A stretch of 64,000 nucleotides of DNA from Cyclobacteriaceae bacterium (GTDB lineage: Bacteria; Bacteroidota; Bacteroidia; Cytophagales; Cyclobacteriaceae): the NCBI GenBank assembly GCA_016787645.1, contig JAEUUF010000015.1:1-64000 (forward strand). The letters run 5' to 3'. The notes beneath the pieces are model-generated. The model did not search any database, was not told the origin of the DNA, and saw only the letters and a list, made by a program, of their open reading frames with translations. A program made the position numbers and the translations under genes. Position 1 is the first letter of the stretch. Every line of letters starts with the position of its first letter. Positions 16,206 to 24,590 of the stretch are shown piece after piece.

Positions 16206-16988
16206 CTACATGGCACAGATTGGATCAACAATGCTCGTGTGCGTTTCGTCCATCCTTAGGTGAACAGTTCCGGTTTCTCCGCTGATATTCTTTACAACAA
16301 TTATCTCCATTAAGTTGGTTGCAATTTCGCCTTCTTTATTGATTGCCCTTGTATAGTACCCGGGCCTATCAACAAGAATTATTTTATCGGACAATTCTTC
16401 GAGGAGTTTGCATTTAGGAAGATCATTCATTATGGGCGTCTTATCCCTTCTCGTATCAATTGCCTGGTTTAATTCGGTTGCCACGATAACGGTCACTTCA
16501 AAGCCTTCCGTAATACGTTTTAGCTCATGGATAAATCTGCTTATAAGCATTGAATGACAAAGCGCTTGTAAATCATCAATGATGATGAATTTTAATTTGT
16601 GTTCTTCGATGAGCGTTTGTTGCAAAGCTTTTAGAACATCCAGAGTATCGGTATCTGAATCATGAACATGAATTCTATTAAAGGCATTGCTCGAATGAAG
16701 GGCCGCGATTCTTTTGGTATCCTTCACTGTGAAATCCTTTTGAACAAATCTGTCAATTGGTATTTGACTCAACGAAGATGTTATGCGACTAATAATACCA
16801 GATCGCAAGTAGTTAGGTGTAAAGTAAAAAACAGACGCCTTATTGGAGAATGCTATTGCGAGATTAACGAGGAGCTGCGTAACCCCTGCAATTGGACGAC
16901 CCCCGATTAACACTAACTCTCCTTCGACAAACCCACCGATTAGGGTATCCAAACTCTTGAATCCTGACGAGTGAATATTCACCTCCAT
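16206..16988 (-). CDS. Stand-alone DnaB-like RecA-fold ATPase with altered P-loop
   Basis: A 260-aa protein resembling only the C-terminal ATPase domain of replicative DnaB helicases. Evidence: the opening SGFKSLDTLIGGF; a P-loop-like GGRPIAGVTQLL at 29-40; IIIDDLQAL (Walker B) near 135-143; and a DnaB-like ending with SGETGTVHLRMDE. In DnaB the loop reads x-RPSMGKT. Here the catalytic lysine position holds V36 (GRPIAGVT), so ATP hydrolysis is doubtful. There is no N-terminal DnaG-binding domain. It may be a decoy, a regulatory subunit, or a satellite-type interference factor against phage helicase loading. That is speculative. Confidence 0.7.
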   Translation of the reverse strand: MEVNIHSSGFKSLDTLIGGFVEGELVLIGGRPIAGVTQLLVNLAIAFSNKASVFYFTPNYLRSGIISRITSSLSQIPIDRFVQKDFTVKDTKRIAALHSSNAFNRIHVHDSDTDTLDVLKALQQTLIEEHKLKFIIIDDLQALCHSMLISRFIHELKRITEGFEVTVIVATELNQAIDTRRDKTPIMNDLPKCKLLEELSDKIILVDRPGYYTRAINKEGEIATNLMEIIVVKNISGETGTVHLRMDETHTSIVDPICAM

Positions 16989-17075
16989 TTTAGAAAGCTT
17001 GTCAATTCGGCTTTGCTTTATTTATTCTGGCGCATAGGCCGTTATCACCCTATTTGTTTCTGGTTCGTTTACTAT

Positions 17076-17098
17076 AAAAAGGATTCCTTTCGGAATCC
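17076..17098 (-). terminator. Rho-independent terminator of the 17153-17494 gene
   Basis: GGATTCC (17081-17087) and GGAATCC (17092-17098) form a perfect 7-bp stem with a 4-nt loop. On the minus strand it is followed by five U. It separates the 113-aa gene from the DnaB-like gene. Confidence 0.75.
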
Positions 17099-17117
17099 CG
17101 AATGCCCTTCTTAAGAA

Positions 17118-17140
17118 CAAGAGTGGCGCTGCCACTCTTG
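17118..17140. repeat. Perfect 10-bp inverted repeat (hairpin)
   Basis: CAAGAGTGGC (17118-17127), GCT loop, GCCACTCTTG (17131-17140). It has no T-run on either strand. It lies between the stop of the 113-aa gene and its terminator, so it is probably a second RNA hairpin in the same 3' UTR. Confidence 0.6.
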
Positions 17141-17152
17141 CAAAGATAGAAG

Positions 17153-17494
17153 TTAGTTCAAGTTCATCGACTTACTTGTCTCGACTGCATCGATGCAATC
17201 CTCAATCAACTCAGGGCCAACTTCTTCAATGAAACCAATACGACTGCTGGTTGCCCATTCAAAAAGTTGAAAGGCTTTTTCGATGTCGTCTCCTACCAAG
17301 ACTTCAGCAAGTTCCAATAGCAGTAATTCCTTCAAGGGGGCCTCGCTGTTTAGCTTTCTTCGAAAGTCATCCTTGAAGTAGTCGTTAAAAAAGATGGTCG
17401 AGAAATGGATGCCGATCATCACACCCTTGTTTATTAAATCCTTGTTTTCTGTTTTCATAAGCATTGCCTTGCTTTTTTTTGAATCAAAGGTCAA
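17153..17494 (-). CDS. Unknown small acidic protein (113 aa)
   Basis: No family recognised. It is predicted helical, with a Leu/Glu-rich middle (LKELLLLELAEVLVGDD) and an acidic C-terminus. Either the first ATG (17494) or an internal one (MKTENKDLINKG) could be the real start. It is single-gene, with its own terminator structures downstream and a long non-coding stretch upstream. Confidence 0.55.
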   Translation of the reverse strand: MTFDSKKSKAMLMKTENKDLINKGVMIGIHFSTIFFNDYFKDDFRRKLNSEAPLKELLLLELAEVLVGDDIEKAFQLFEWATSSRIGFIEEVGPELIEDCIDAVETSKSMNLN

Positions 17495-17917
17495 TTGAAT
17501 TTGCAGTATGGTCGCAGGTACTTAATTAAACATTTCTCGGTGAGCGGACAGAGGTTCGATTCCTGGTTCGAATCCTAACTTGGACACGATATTTCTTTTA
17601 TAAATAACTACAGGACTTCTTCTGAATTCTCATACCTTGGCTGAAATATCCTATTTGAGCCATTTCAAGCGGTTCGATTCCCTGATGAAAATAAAGTTGG
17701 GGGGCAACATTTCATCATTTTTTTAGGGGGGTACATCCCGATTTTTGCGCGTTCGTTTTCGGGGATACATTCTATCCAGGTCTATGTGTTTCAACAAAAA
17801 AATGACTCCAACTTCAAACAGTGGTGAGAAAGTGTCTCTAATGTGCCTTTAAATGCGAAAAATTAGGTGAGGCTAATTGTTTTGATTTGTCCATTGAAAT
17901 TTAAACAGAAAAATTCG
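17495..17917. other. Non-coding stretch with three tRNA T-arm-like motifs
   Basis: About 420 bp without a supported gene. It contains GGTTCGATTCC at 17553-17563, GGTTCGAATCC at 17565-17575 and GGTTCGATTCC again at 17671-17681. These read like the T-arm of a tRNA, but no acceptor or anticodon stem can be built around any of them. They could be relics of other attachment sites or tRNA fragments. Promoters for the divergent genes on either side must also lie here, but I see no clear TAnnTTTG box. Confidence 0.45.
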
Positions 17918-18703
17918 ATGGAAAATTTAAGCAAAAACGAAGCATTAATCAGATTCGATGTGAAAAGGATTAACGAAATGTTCAAACCCGAATTTCGACA
18001 CCTAACCATACTGTCAAAACGGAAGGAACATTCGGCATTCCAAGAGTTCAGCCTGGCTACTAACATTTACACCGTTAAGGAGTTTATTGAGTCAACGGAA
18101 GATAATAATTGGTGTGAGGACGATCGAGAAGAATTCGATCAAGAGATGAAAACTACAAATCCTTCATACCAACATCTGATCACGTTACTCGAAGGCCGAG
18201 GTTATTTGAATCTTAATGACATTACAAAAGGTACGCTGTGGGTTGTCCGACAAATAATGTTAAAGAAGGACCTCGTTGTGATTGGACCTGTTGACGAATA
18301 TGGAAAAGTTGCTAAAAATAGCTGGACGGACTACCTAAATCAACTGGAGTACGCGAGTGACAGGAAAGAAAGGAGAATAACAAAAAGATTGAACGATGGC
18401 GACCCCGTAACGGAAAGAAGAGGCCCAAAGAAGAATGTGCGTCATACTATCCACCAGGACTGGTTAAGACGGTTAATGCCTTGGTTCAAAACACTTCCAT
18501 CAGTTAAGAACGAAAAAGCTGCTCATGTACTGGTTGGCTTGCTTTTACACCACGCTGGCTTTAACGAATTCGAAGGTCAGTATAACGAAATTCCCCCAAC
18601 AAAAAAGCACGTAACGAAGTCTGGTGAAACCGTTTACAATCCGATTCCTTTCACTGAATACCTTTATAATAGAATGAAAACTATTTACAAGAGCATCTGC
18701 TAA
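17918..18703 (+). CDS. Unknown protein with basic C-terminal part (261 aa)
   Basis: I chose ATG 17918 because the upstream in-frame extension (17867) is hydrophobic and unlike the rest. No family recognised. The C-terminal third has a basic linker (RRITKRLNDGDPVTERRGPKKN), then an aromatic-rich helical part (WLRRLMPWFKTLPSVKN) and HTH-like spacing, suggesting a DNA- or RNA-contacting region. It is convergent with the SMC operon, with a hairpin-rich spacer in between. Confidence 0.6.
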   Translation: MENLSKNEALIRFDVKRINEMFKPEFRHLTILSKRKEHSAFQEFSLATNIYTVKEFIESTEDNNWCEDDREEFDQEMKTTNPSYQHLITLLEGRGYLNLNDITKGTLWVVRQIMLKKDLVVIGPVDEYGKVAKNSWTDYLNQLEYASDRKERRITKRLNDGDPVTERRGPKKNVRHTIHQDWLRRLMPWFKTLPSVKNEKAAHVLVGLLLHHAGFNEFEGQYNEIPPTKKHVTKSGETVYNPIPFTEYLYNRMKTIYKSIC

Positions 18704-18728
18704 AGCCCGGCCATGCTGGGCACCTCCC

Positions 18729-18837
18729 GCACGCTGCAGGCTGCAGAGCCTGCAGACGGTGCAAGGGACGGAAACATCATCGTCTCCAACGCTTCCCCAC
18801 TGTGCAATGTTGACATGAAATATCAACATATAGGCAC
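18729..18837. other. Hairpin-rich spacer between convergent genes
   Basis: CTGCAGGCT (18734-18742) and AGCCTGCAG (18747-18755) are a perfect 9-bp inverted repeat with a 4-nt loop, flanked by GCAC/GTGC. A second repeat, ATGTTGA (18807-18813) with TCAACAT (18823-18829), is flanked by GTGC/GCAC. These probably form a bidirectional terminator zone. The first one recalls the GC-rich block at 3454-3543 in composition. Confidence 0.5.
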
Positions 18838-18860
18838 TTTCAGTGGCCATCATTTGATTC

Positions 18861-19388
18861 TTACTGTTGTCCGTTCAGGGTATGCTGTGCAAGCTCCTTT
18901 GCAAAATCAATGAACACTTTATAAGCAGGCGTAAAGTAGAATCGCTCATCACTTACTTTATCAATAATGCTTCTTTTACCCATTGAACTAAAAATGAAAC
19001 GCTTGCGAGTATCTGAATCTCTTAATTGTTTGTTGCTTTGAATCAAATCAATCCAGGAAGAGTTATCGAACAAATAGTTGATCTCCTCCATAGAAAACTC
19101 GGAATATTGCAAAACATCTAAAAAGTTCTTACCCTGTTTGTCCAGTTCATAACATAGGATGGCGAAAAATATACTTATATCTCTCGATAGATTTTCGTCT
19201 GTATCCTCCGAAACCAGTCGGGCGAATTCATTAGTGAGTTCCAGTTCATGATTGAAAGATGCCATAAAGAAACCAATGTAGAACTCTTCATTTTCCTTAA
19301 TCTGGTCAAATTGCCTCTCCCTTGAAAGGATAAACTTTCCATCAAGTAGGTCTTCGACTATTTGCCTATGCATTTCAGGGTAATCCAT
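18861..19388 (-). CDS. MksE/JetB-like small subunit of SMC system
   Basis: A 175-aa, last gene of the four-gene operon. The N-terminal stretch VEDLLDGKFILSRERQFDQI, then NEEFYIGFFMASFNHELEL, then a hydrophobic helix (ISIFFAILCYELDKQG) fits the tandem winged-helix (KITE) subunits MksE/JetB in length and pattern. KITE proteins bind the kleisin and shape the SMC complex. The start codon lies inside the preceding gene (14-nt overlap), which points to coupled translation. The assignment rests on operon position and weak sequence pattern. Confidence 0.62.
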   Translation of the reverse strand: MDYPEMHRQIVEDLLDGKFILSRERQFDQIKENEEFYIGFFMASFNHELELTNEFARLVSEDTDENLSRDISIFFAILCYELDKQGKNFLDVLQYSEFSMEEINYLFDNSSWIDLIQSNKQLRDSDTRKRFIFSSMGKRSIIDKVSDERFYFTPAYKVFIDFAKELAQHTLNGQQ

Positions 19389-20571
19389 TTTTCTTTACGT
19401 TTAAGATTGGCACGGAAATTTTTGATGTTCTTGTCTTTATGTTTAGGAATTCACTATTGGTGATGGAATTAACTTCAATATCATCTTCGAATAAAAGCCC
19501 AGTCAGTGCGAATACTTTTTCATTCGTAATTTCATTTGTGTCATCTTTTAGCTGTTCTCCACACCAATCAAAGAAGTTATCGATTGGAAGGCTATTGATT
19601 AGTTTCCTTTTGTACTTAGATTTATTAAATACCCAAGTCTCATATTGCTGATCATCATCAGCTATTATCGCTTCTTCATCAGTTTTGAATTGTTCAAAAT
19701 ATTCCTTCGTGTTCAAATAGACACGCTTAGAATACGGATTGTCCTTCTTAGATTTTAAGAGTTTAGGCGGTTGTATTTTGTTGTGAGTTTGTAAAAACTC
19801 GATCCAGCCAGTTATGATAAGGGATTCTGTTCTAATCCTTTCGATCAAAGGGAGCAACTCATTTGTTAGCAACTTTGATTGCTTCAAAAGATCGTCATTC
19901 GCCTGGATTAATTGAAAGTACAGTTTCTCGAAGGACTGACGAATACCTTCATCAGTAAAAGTTAGACGCTTTTGATTTGCAAACTCAGAGACGTTCAGCA
20001 TCTTGTTTGTTATGGATTCAGAATGATTAACATCCAGGATTGAATTCAGGGGGAGAATATAATACTGAATCCAAAAAGAAGCCCTTTGAATCTTTTCTCT
20101 GTAATCTAACCGACTCACGTTAGATTTGAGTTCTCTACTTTCATTAAGAAGTCGAATTGAATTCTTTTCAACTGAATCCGTAAATTCTTTAATCTGTGAT
20201 GAGAGTCCTCTTATCCTTTCAACTAAAATCGCCTTATCGCCATTAATACCTTCCTTAATGTTTCTGAAAAGATCAGAAATAGAGGTTCCGAATTTTTCAA
20301 TTTCTTCAGGAAGCAATGGCCTAAATTCAAACAGTATGAATTCAATAAGCTTGTAGTAAACGTCTCTTAATTCAAAATCATCATTTGTGTTACGAAGTAT
20401 TTTATATTCAATAAGCTGGGATTTGATATCTCGTTTATTCCTTTCGAGAATGATTTCAAGCATTTCCTTCCTTATGAGCCCATCTTGGCTTTGCACATCA
20501 AACAGCTCACGGAGTACATCGAAGTAGCTCCAGACAAAGTGCAGTATGGTCTTAGGTTCTGCCTTAATCAT
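19375..20571 (-). CDS. MksF/JetA-like kleisin subunit of SMC system
   Basis: A 398-aa protein, predicted almost wholly helical. The N-terminal ~90 residues look like a winged helix, followed by a long helical bundle (residues ~90-260, with repeated heptad-like Leu/Ile spacing). A polar middle and a C-terminal winged-helix-like segment follow (LPIDNFFDWCGEQLKDD, then KVFALTGLLFEDD). This order is that of MukF/MksF/JetA kleisins, which bridge the two SMC heads. It overlaps the Toprim gene by 8 nt and the MksE-like gene by 14 nt. The identification comes mostly from the operon context. Confidence 0.65.
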   Translation of the reverse strand: MIKAEPKTILHFVWSYFDVLRELFDVQSQDGLIRKEMLEIILERNKRDIKSQLIEYKILRNTNDDFELRDVYYKLIEFILFEFRPLLPEEIEKFGTSISDLFRNIKEGINGDKAILVERIRGLSSQIKEFTDSVEKNSIRLLNESRELKSNVSRLDYREKIQRASFWIQYYILPLNSILDVNHSESITNKMLNVSEFANQKRLTFTDEGIRQSFEKLYFQLIQANDDLLKQSKLLTNELLPLIERIRTESLIITGWIEFLQTHNKIQPPKLLKSKKDNPYSKRVYLNTKEYFEQFKTDEEAIIADDDQQYETWVFNKSKYKRKLINSLPIDNFFDWCGEQLKDDTNEITNEKVFALTGLLFEDDIEVNSITNSEFLNIKTRTSKISVPILNVKKNGLP

Positions 20572-21355
20572 GAGTAAGTATTTCTTGCTCTAAAAAATAG
20601 TTTGTTTTTGAGACGAGGTCCCGAATCCTAATAACTTCGGGAAGGACCGAAGTCGCAACGCGATTTGATTGTTTCTGTTGACCACTAATTGGCTTGCTGC
20701 TTTTCCTGAATAATTCATCAAAATTATCAGGTAGATATAAGTTGGCCTTTGGAAAGTGGCTTTTAATTCTAAGGTATTCATCGAGACCATTAAAATCATA
20801 GTCTACAAAGACGATTACTTCATCACATTCAAACGCTGAAAGTGAACGAATTCCAATTCTACCGTACTTGTGGATGTAGGTATAATCTTCACCAAAAAGC
20901 CTTTCAGCTTTTAGAAAGCTTTCTAAGTTCTCTACAAAACAAATTTTGGAAGCCTTTATAGATGGGTTAAGAATTGAGAAGAGGCCATATGTTTCAGTGT
21001 AGTGCTTTAGATCAACTTCGCTTTTATTAACTGTCACAGTGTTAAAGCCGCGAACCAAAAACAATGGCTTTGACTCTACTCGCCTGGCTTTAGAGTCCCG
21101 CAATTTTAAAATATTTGAAGCCTTAGAGACTAGAGAACTGTCTGCTCCTGAAAAATGTTGACTAAAAAACGAATTGTACGATTCGCTATCCTTTACAAAA
21201 AAAATTGAACCTCGCCCTGCCTTCTTAGTGTCGATGATTTTTGCCTGCTGAAGATTCTTAAATAGCAAAGAACTCCTAACACTCTTCGGCACTTGAGCGG
21301 AGGGCACGCTATTCATCTTCAGCTCTTTATAGACTTTGTATTCCAGTTCCTTCAT
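20564..21355 (-). CDS. JetD/MksG-like Toprim nuclease subunit
   Basis: A 263-aa protein. An N-terminal ~70-residue winged-helix-like part (SAQVPKSVRSSLLFKNLQ...) precedes a Toprim domain. That domain has the conserved glutamate in ICFVENLES (E142), then a strand with DxD in VIVFVDYDFNGLDEY (D185, D187), then YLPDNFDELF. In Wadjet systems the JetD/MksG Toprim subunit cuts plasmid DNA after the SMC motor has extruded it. Known JetD proteins are ~380-400 aa, so this is a short version without much of the DUF3322 arm. The start ATG shares one base with the SMC stop (TAATG). Confidence 0.75.
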   Translation of the reverse strand: MKELEYKVYKELKMNSVPSAQVPKSVRSSLLFKNLQQAKIIDTKKAGRGSIFFVKDSESYNSFFSQHFSGADSSLVSKASNILKLRDSKARRVESKPLFLVRGFNTVTVNKSEVDLKHYTETYGLFSILNPSIKASKICFVENLESFLKAERLFGEDYTYIHKYGRIGIRSLSAFECDEVIVFVDYDFNGLDEYLRIKSHFPKANLYLPDNFDELFRKSSKPISGQQKQSNRVATSVLPEVIRIRDLVSKTNYFLEQEILTHD

Positions 21356-24015
21356 TACGCGTCAATAGGTTCTTGCTTCATTACGTTAGGCGAGCCTTCA
21401 TTTATATTGATTTTACCCTTTGATGTTGGGCGGAAAAGCATAATATACTTTTCGAAGCCGTCAAGAATCGTTTCCTCAGTAGATGTGCAGAGAGGTATTA
21501 GGTTATGCTCTTTACAGAATTTAAATAATTCGAGCCGGTTCTTCCCATCTACTCTTGCAATCTCATCAATGGCTATCGGAACTCGGTTTCCTATATCATT
21601 TACAGCCAACTTGTTGATCACAGAAGTAATAATTACCATCCGAATCATGATGTCCGTGCCCGTTGATTCGACTTGCTCTTTAAGGTCAACTTTCTTTTCC
21701 TTGCCTCCTTTAGTGAGATGCAACTCAATGTCAAACAGCTCTTCAAACTCAATCCTCTTACCAGAATCCAAATAACTATTTAAAGTTTTAAGATTTTCAG
21801 AATGATCGAAATCAAAACTTATTTGAGGGGCTATTTCCTGGATCGAACTAATTCGCTTTAAATCTTCAATTGTTCGAGTCGACTCATTCAAAACAATTTT
21901 AAGTGACTCTATATCTGAGATTTTAGTCTTGGAGAGCTTTGTATTGAACTTGTTGTTTATAAATTCCTTAAACTCTTCAAAGCGTTTTACCAGTAAGTGT
22001 GCGGGATTCGCAAACTGAGTGCTAATGGCTTGCAGGATAGTCTCAACGCTCTTTTGTTTGTCAGAAAGACAGGCAATCTCATCTTCAATAAATCTCACAA
22101 AGGCGTCTTCATCGGATTCCATGCTTTTGACCCTCTGCTTTAAGTTCTCAAACAATTTATCCTTGTTGAACTTCAGTTGACTTCTGTCATTCTTGGTGAC
22201 CGTAAGTTTAGAGTAGATTTGATTTAGGGTATCTGTCGATTCGTTGGCAATCGGCCCAAGCGTAATTTCCTCTGTTTCTTCCTTCCATTTCTTTAATTCC
22301 TTTATCCGTTGATCCAAGTCTTTGATTTTGTTGGTCAACAATGGTATAGAAGCTGTTTTGAGGTTTATTTCTTCCGTTAATAAGGATAGGGCATTTTCGG
22401 TTTCGCGCTTGCTTTGACTAACTGAAAGATATAATTCCTTTTGTTTTAATAGTTGAGCATGAAGGTTTGGTAATGACTCAATTTTAGAAATCTTGTTCTC
22501 TACTCCAGAGATTTGAGTTTTCAGTTCCTTCAGTTCACTCGCTGATTTTTCGTAATCTTTTGCAATGGGCAGCAATGCATTGTATTCATCCAATTCCTTT
22601 TTGCAAAAAGCCATCCTTTGTGCTAAGTCTTCAATGGACGGAATAGGCTTGCCAGCTAAGTTGCTCGGAAGCTTAATCTTTCCGTCAAAGAGGTTCATTG
22701 ACGCAGTTATAGAAGTGACACCTTTCTCAATTAGGTCACTGGGTAAGCACGAAAATTCTGAAGAGAGTATGCGATTTAATTTTTCTTTGTCTGCCTGATT
22801 GGATGACAGCTTGTGTATGAGTTGGTTGGAGTAACCAGCTATTTGGGACTCAAACCGTTTATATTGCTCGCTTCTGTCATTGATTTGCTGTTCAATTTCT
22901 TTTACTGACAAAGCTTGAATTCTTGTTATGCTTGTTTCAAGTGTTTTCCTTTTCTCATCCAGATTGTAAAGCGTCTGTTTGAGAAAGTCCAGTCCTTCAA
23001 ACGAATTAGCTTCATCAATTTTTTCCTGTGTTTCTTTCTGCGTGGAAAATATTTGGCTTAGCTCCTTTTCTTTCGAGCCAATCTCTCTATCAAGCGTCTG
23101 CTTTTGAGGAGTAAGCCGTTCATTTAACTCGACCTGAACTGCTTCGAGTTCATTCTTTTTCTCCAACCATTTTGTCTCGTTATCAACATAGTTAGCTGAG
23201 TATTGATCATTAAATGAAAAGAGTAGCTGTGAAAGAATTACTGTTTTAGCTTTATAGAGGTTGGCTACTTCGCGAAAGTCAACAAAGTCCTTTTGAATAC
23301 TCGATATCACCTTAATTTCATCATTGATTCTCAGAAGATCATTGATGTCTTTCTTGCTTTTTTGTGAAAAGTTGAGTGCTTCCTTGTCTCTATTATCAGC
23401 TATGATTAATGCTTCCTTAAGGGTTTTATTCGTTATAAGCTTGGAGTTAATCAAATAGCGATAAACCTTCGAGAAATTATTACTTAGGCCATCTGATGTT
23501 ACAGTATTTTCCAGCCAAACAACTGCGTTGTTCCTTTTTCCGCGCTGATAAACAAAATTGAAGACGTCCCTTTTCTCTTTGTAACCCTCTATGGTAATAC
23601 CGGATGTGACTAATTTGGAGTACAGTTCTTCAAATTTTATTACTGTCTGCTGGTTCTCGCTAGTCTTAATAAACAACTCCTCTCGGTATTCATGGTCTAT
23701 CCGATAATATTCAATCTCTCCATCGTTGTTTCTTTTTAGAAGTATGCAATAGTGTCTCTGCTTATAAATTTCAAAAATTATAAAGCTGTTTGTGGAAGAG
23801 GGGAAGTAGTGGTGAATTGTTTCTTTGTCGCCAGGTTTATTATCAACAAACGACATTCTTTTCCCGTCAATGATGAAGAGGAAGTTCAATGCAAATACTA
23901 ACGTGCTTTTTCCAATGTTATTCGGACCGACTAATTGAATGGAATCAGCATCGTCCAGTCTAACGATGGCTTTGCCGTAAGTGGTAGAGTTTAGAACAAT
24001 GATTCGATTCAGCAT
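21355..24015 (-). CDS. SMC-like ATPase (JetC/MksB type), first gene of compact Wadjet-like operon
   Basis: An 886-aa protein. The head motif GPNNIGKST is at 30-38 (Walker A, K36). About 550 residues of alternating charged heptad sequence follow, with a hinge-like break near residue 400-470 (LSSEFSCLPSDLIEKGVTSI). The C-terminal head has Walker B IAIDE (D817, E818), a D-loop-like ARVDGKNR and a switch-like segment CTSTEET. This is a MukB/MksB/JetC-type SMC with shorter coiled coils than typical JetC (about 1,000-1,100 aa). In such systems the SMC motor extrudes DNA loops and licenses the Toprim nuclease, giving defence against small circular plasmids. Both catalytic motifs are intact. Confidence 0.82.
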   Translation of the reverse strand: MLNRIIVLNSTTYGKAIVRLDDADSIQLVGPNNIGKSTLVFALNFLFIIDGKRMSFVDNKPGDKETIHHYFPSSTNSFIIFEIYKQRHYCILLKRNNDGEIEYYRIDHEYREELFIKTSENQQTVIKFEELYSKLVTSGITIEGYKEKRDVFNFVYQRGKRNNAVVWLENTVTSDGLSNNFSKVYRYLINSKLITNKTLKEALIIADNRDKEALNFSQKSKKDINDLLRINDEIKVISSIQKDFVDFREVANLYKAKTVILSQLLFSFNDQYSANYVDNETKWLEKKNELEAVQVELNERLTPQKQTLDREIGSKEKELSQIFSTQKETQEKIDEANSFEGLDFLKQTLYNLDEKRKTLETSITRIQALSVKEIEQQINDRSEQYKRFESQIAGYSNQLIHKLSSNQADKEKLNRILSSEFSCLPSDLIEKGVTSITASMNLFDGKIKLPSNLAGKPIPSIEDLAQRMAFCKKELDEYNALLPIAKDYEKSASELKELKTQISGVENKISKIESLPNLHAQLLKQKELYLSVSQSKRETENALSLLTEEINLKTASIPLLTNKIKDLDQRIKELKKWKEETEEITLGPIANESTDTLNQIYSKLTVTKNDRSQLKFNKDKLFENLKQRVKSMESDEDAFVRFIEDEIACLSDKQKSVETILQAISTQFANPAHLLVKRFEEFKEFINNKFNTKLSKTKISDIESLKIVLNESTRTIEDLKRISSIQEIAPQISFDFDHSENLKTLNSYLDSGKRIEFEELFDIELHLTKGGKEKKVDLKEQVESTGTDIMIRMVIITSVINKLAVNDIGNRVPIAIDEIARVDGKNRLELFKFCKEHNLIPLCTSTEETILDGFEKYIMLFRPTSKGKININEGSPNVMKQEPIDA

Positions 24016-24133
24016 TGATCAGTACTTTCATTTTGTTTTAGCTTGATGACCTCTATGATTCGAGGCCTTGAGGAAGCCTTCCAAGATACTTAAAATTCAA
24101 TTTCAGGGTGGTATTCCTGCCCAATAAAACAGC

Positions 24134-24158
24134 AAAAGACCGCCTCACCAGGGCGGCC
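24134..24158 (-). terminator. Rho-independent terminator of the 24171-24377 gene
   Basis: On the minus strand, a 7-bp GC-rich stem (24138-24144 with 24152-24158, one G-U pair) and a ~7-nt loop are followed by UUUU. It lies 13 nt after the stop codon of the small gene. Confidence 0.75.
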
Positions 24159-24170
24159 TTGGTCTGCTAA

Positions 24171-24377
24171 CTACCCCCTGTGACACTGTGGGGAGCATGT
24201 TTTACATCCATTGGCATCTGAATAGATAGCCTTTGCTGCGGCAACGGCAGTGGTACATGAACTATGCTCACCTAAATCGACATAGTTTTGGTTGGGCCAC
24301 CAGACGCATCCCTCCTTGTGAACCTCATGATCATAGTTGGGTGATTGTGTGTTTTTGTTAACTCGATACTTAGCCAT
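24171..24377 (-). CDS. Small Cys-rich protein under WYL operator (68 aa)
   Basis: No named family. It starts MAKYRVNKNTQSPNYDHEVHKEGC. Later segments include HSSCTTAVAAAKAIYSD and the end GCKTCSPQCHRG. Four or five cysteines plus histidines suggest metal binding. Small proteins of this look are frequent in Bacteroidota, but their role is unknown. It is divergent from the DUF2779 gene, and the 17-bp palindrome at 24443-24459 is 66 nt upstream of its ATG. Confidence 0.65.
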   Translation of the reverse strand: MAKYRVNKNTQSPNYDHEVHKEGCVWWPNQNYVDLGEHSSCTTAVAAAKAIYSDANGCKTCSPQCHRG

Positions 24378-24442
24378 ATTGTTGTTTGTTTAAAGGTTGC
24401 TTGAAAATTTTCCTTTCTACAAACACAATTTCGATTTATCCA

Positions 24443-24459
24443 TTGACAACGGCTGTCAA
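24443..24459. promoter_or_regulatory. 17-bp palindromic operator, copy 1
   Basis: TTGACAACGGCTGTCAA, identical to 28166-28182. Read on the minus strand, its TTG lies 19 nt before TGTGTTTG, a near TAnnTTTG box, so a bound regulator would cover the -33 element of the 24171-24377 gene. Confidence 0.7.
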
Positions 24460-24500
24460 AAGCAATCGAGATGGAGCCCGATAAGAATTTTAGACGAAAA

Positions 24501-24517
24501 TTGACAGTCGTTGTCAA
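24501..24517. promoter_or_regulatory. 17-bp palindromic operator, copy 2
   Basis: TTGACAGTCGTTGTCAA has the same TTGACA-N5-TGTCAA half-sites as the other two copies, with a different spacer. It lies 74 nt upstream of the chosen start of the DUF2779 gene (24591), so it would control that gene. Confidence 0.65.
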
Positions 24518-24590
24518 ATTCTTCTGTGATAATTACTGGCCTGAAGTATTAAGACTCCGATTCAAGCCAACGGATCATTATCTTAGTCCT

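Noticed and set aside
17521-17690. A complete tRNA gene at the GGTTCGATTCC motifs
   Set aside because: No acceptor, D or anticodon stem could be paired around any of the three motifs.
24501-24517. TTGACA in the palindromes as an ordinary sigma-70 -35 box
   Set aside because: Bacteroidota promoters do not use this box, the full 17-bp dyad is conserved, and no TATAAT follows at 17 nt.
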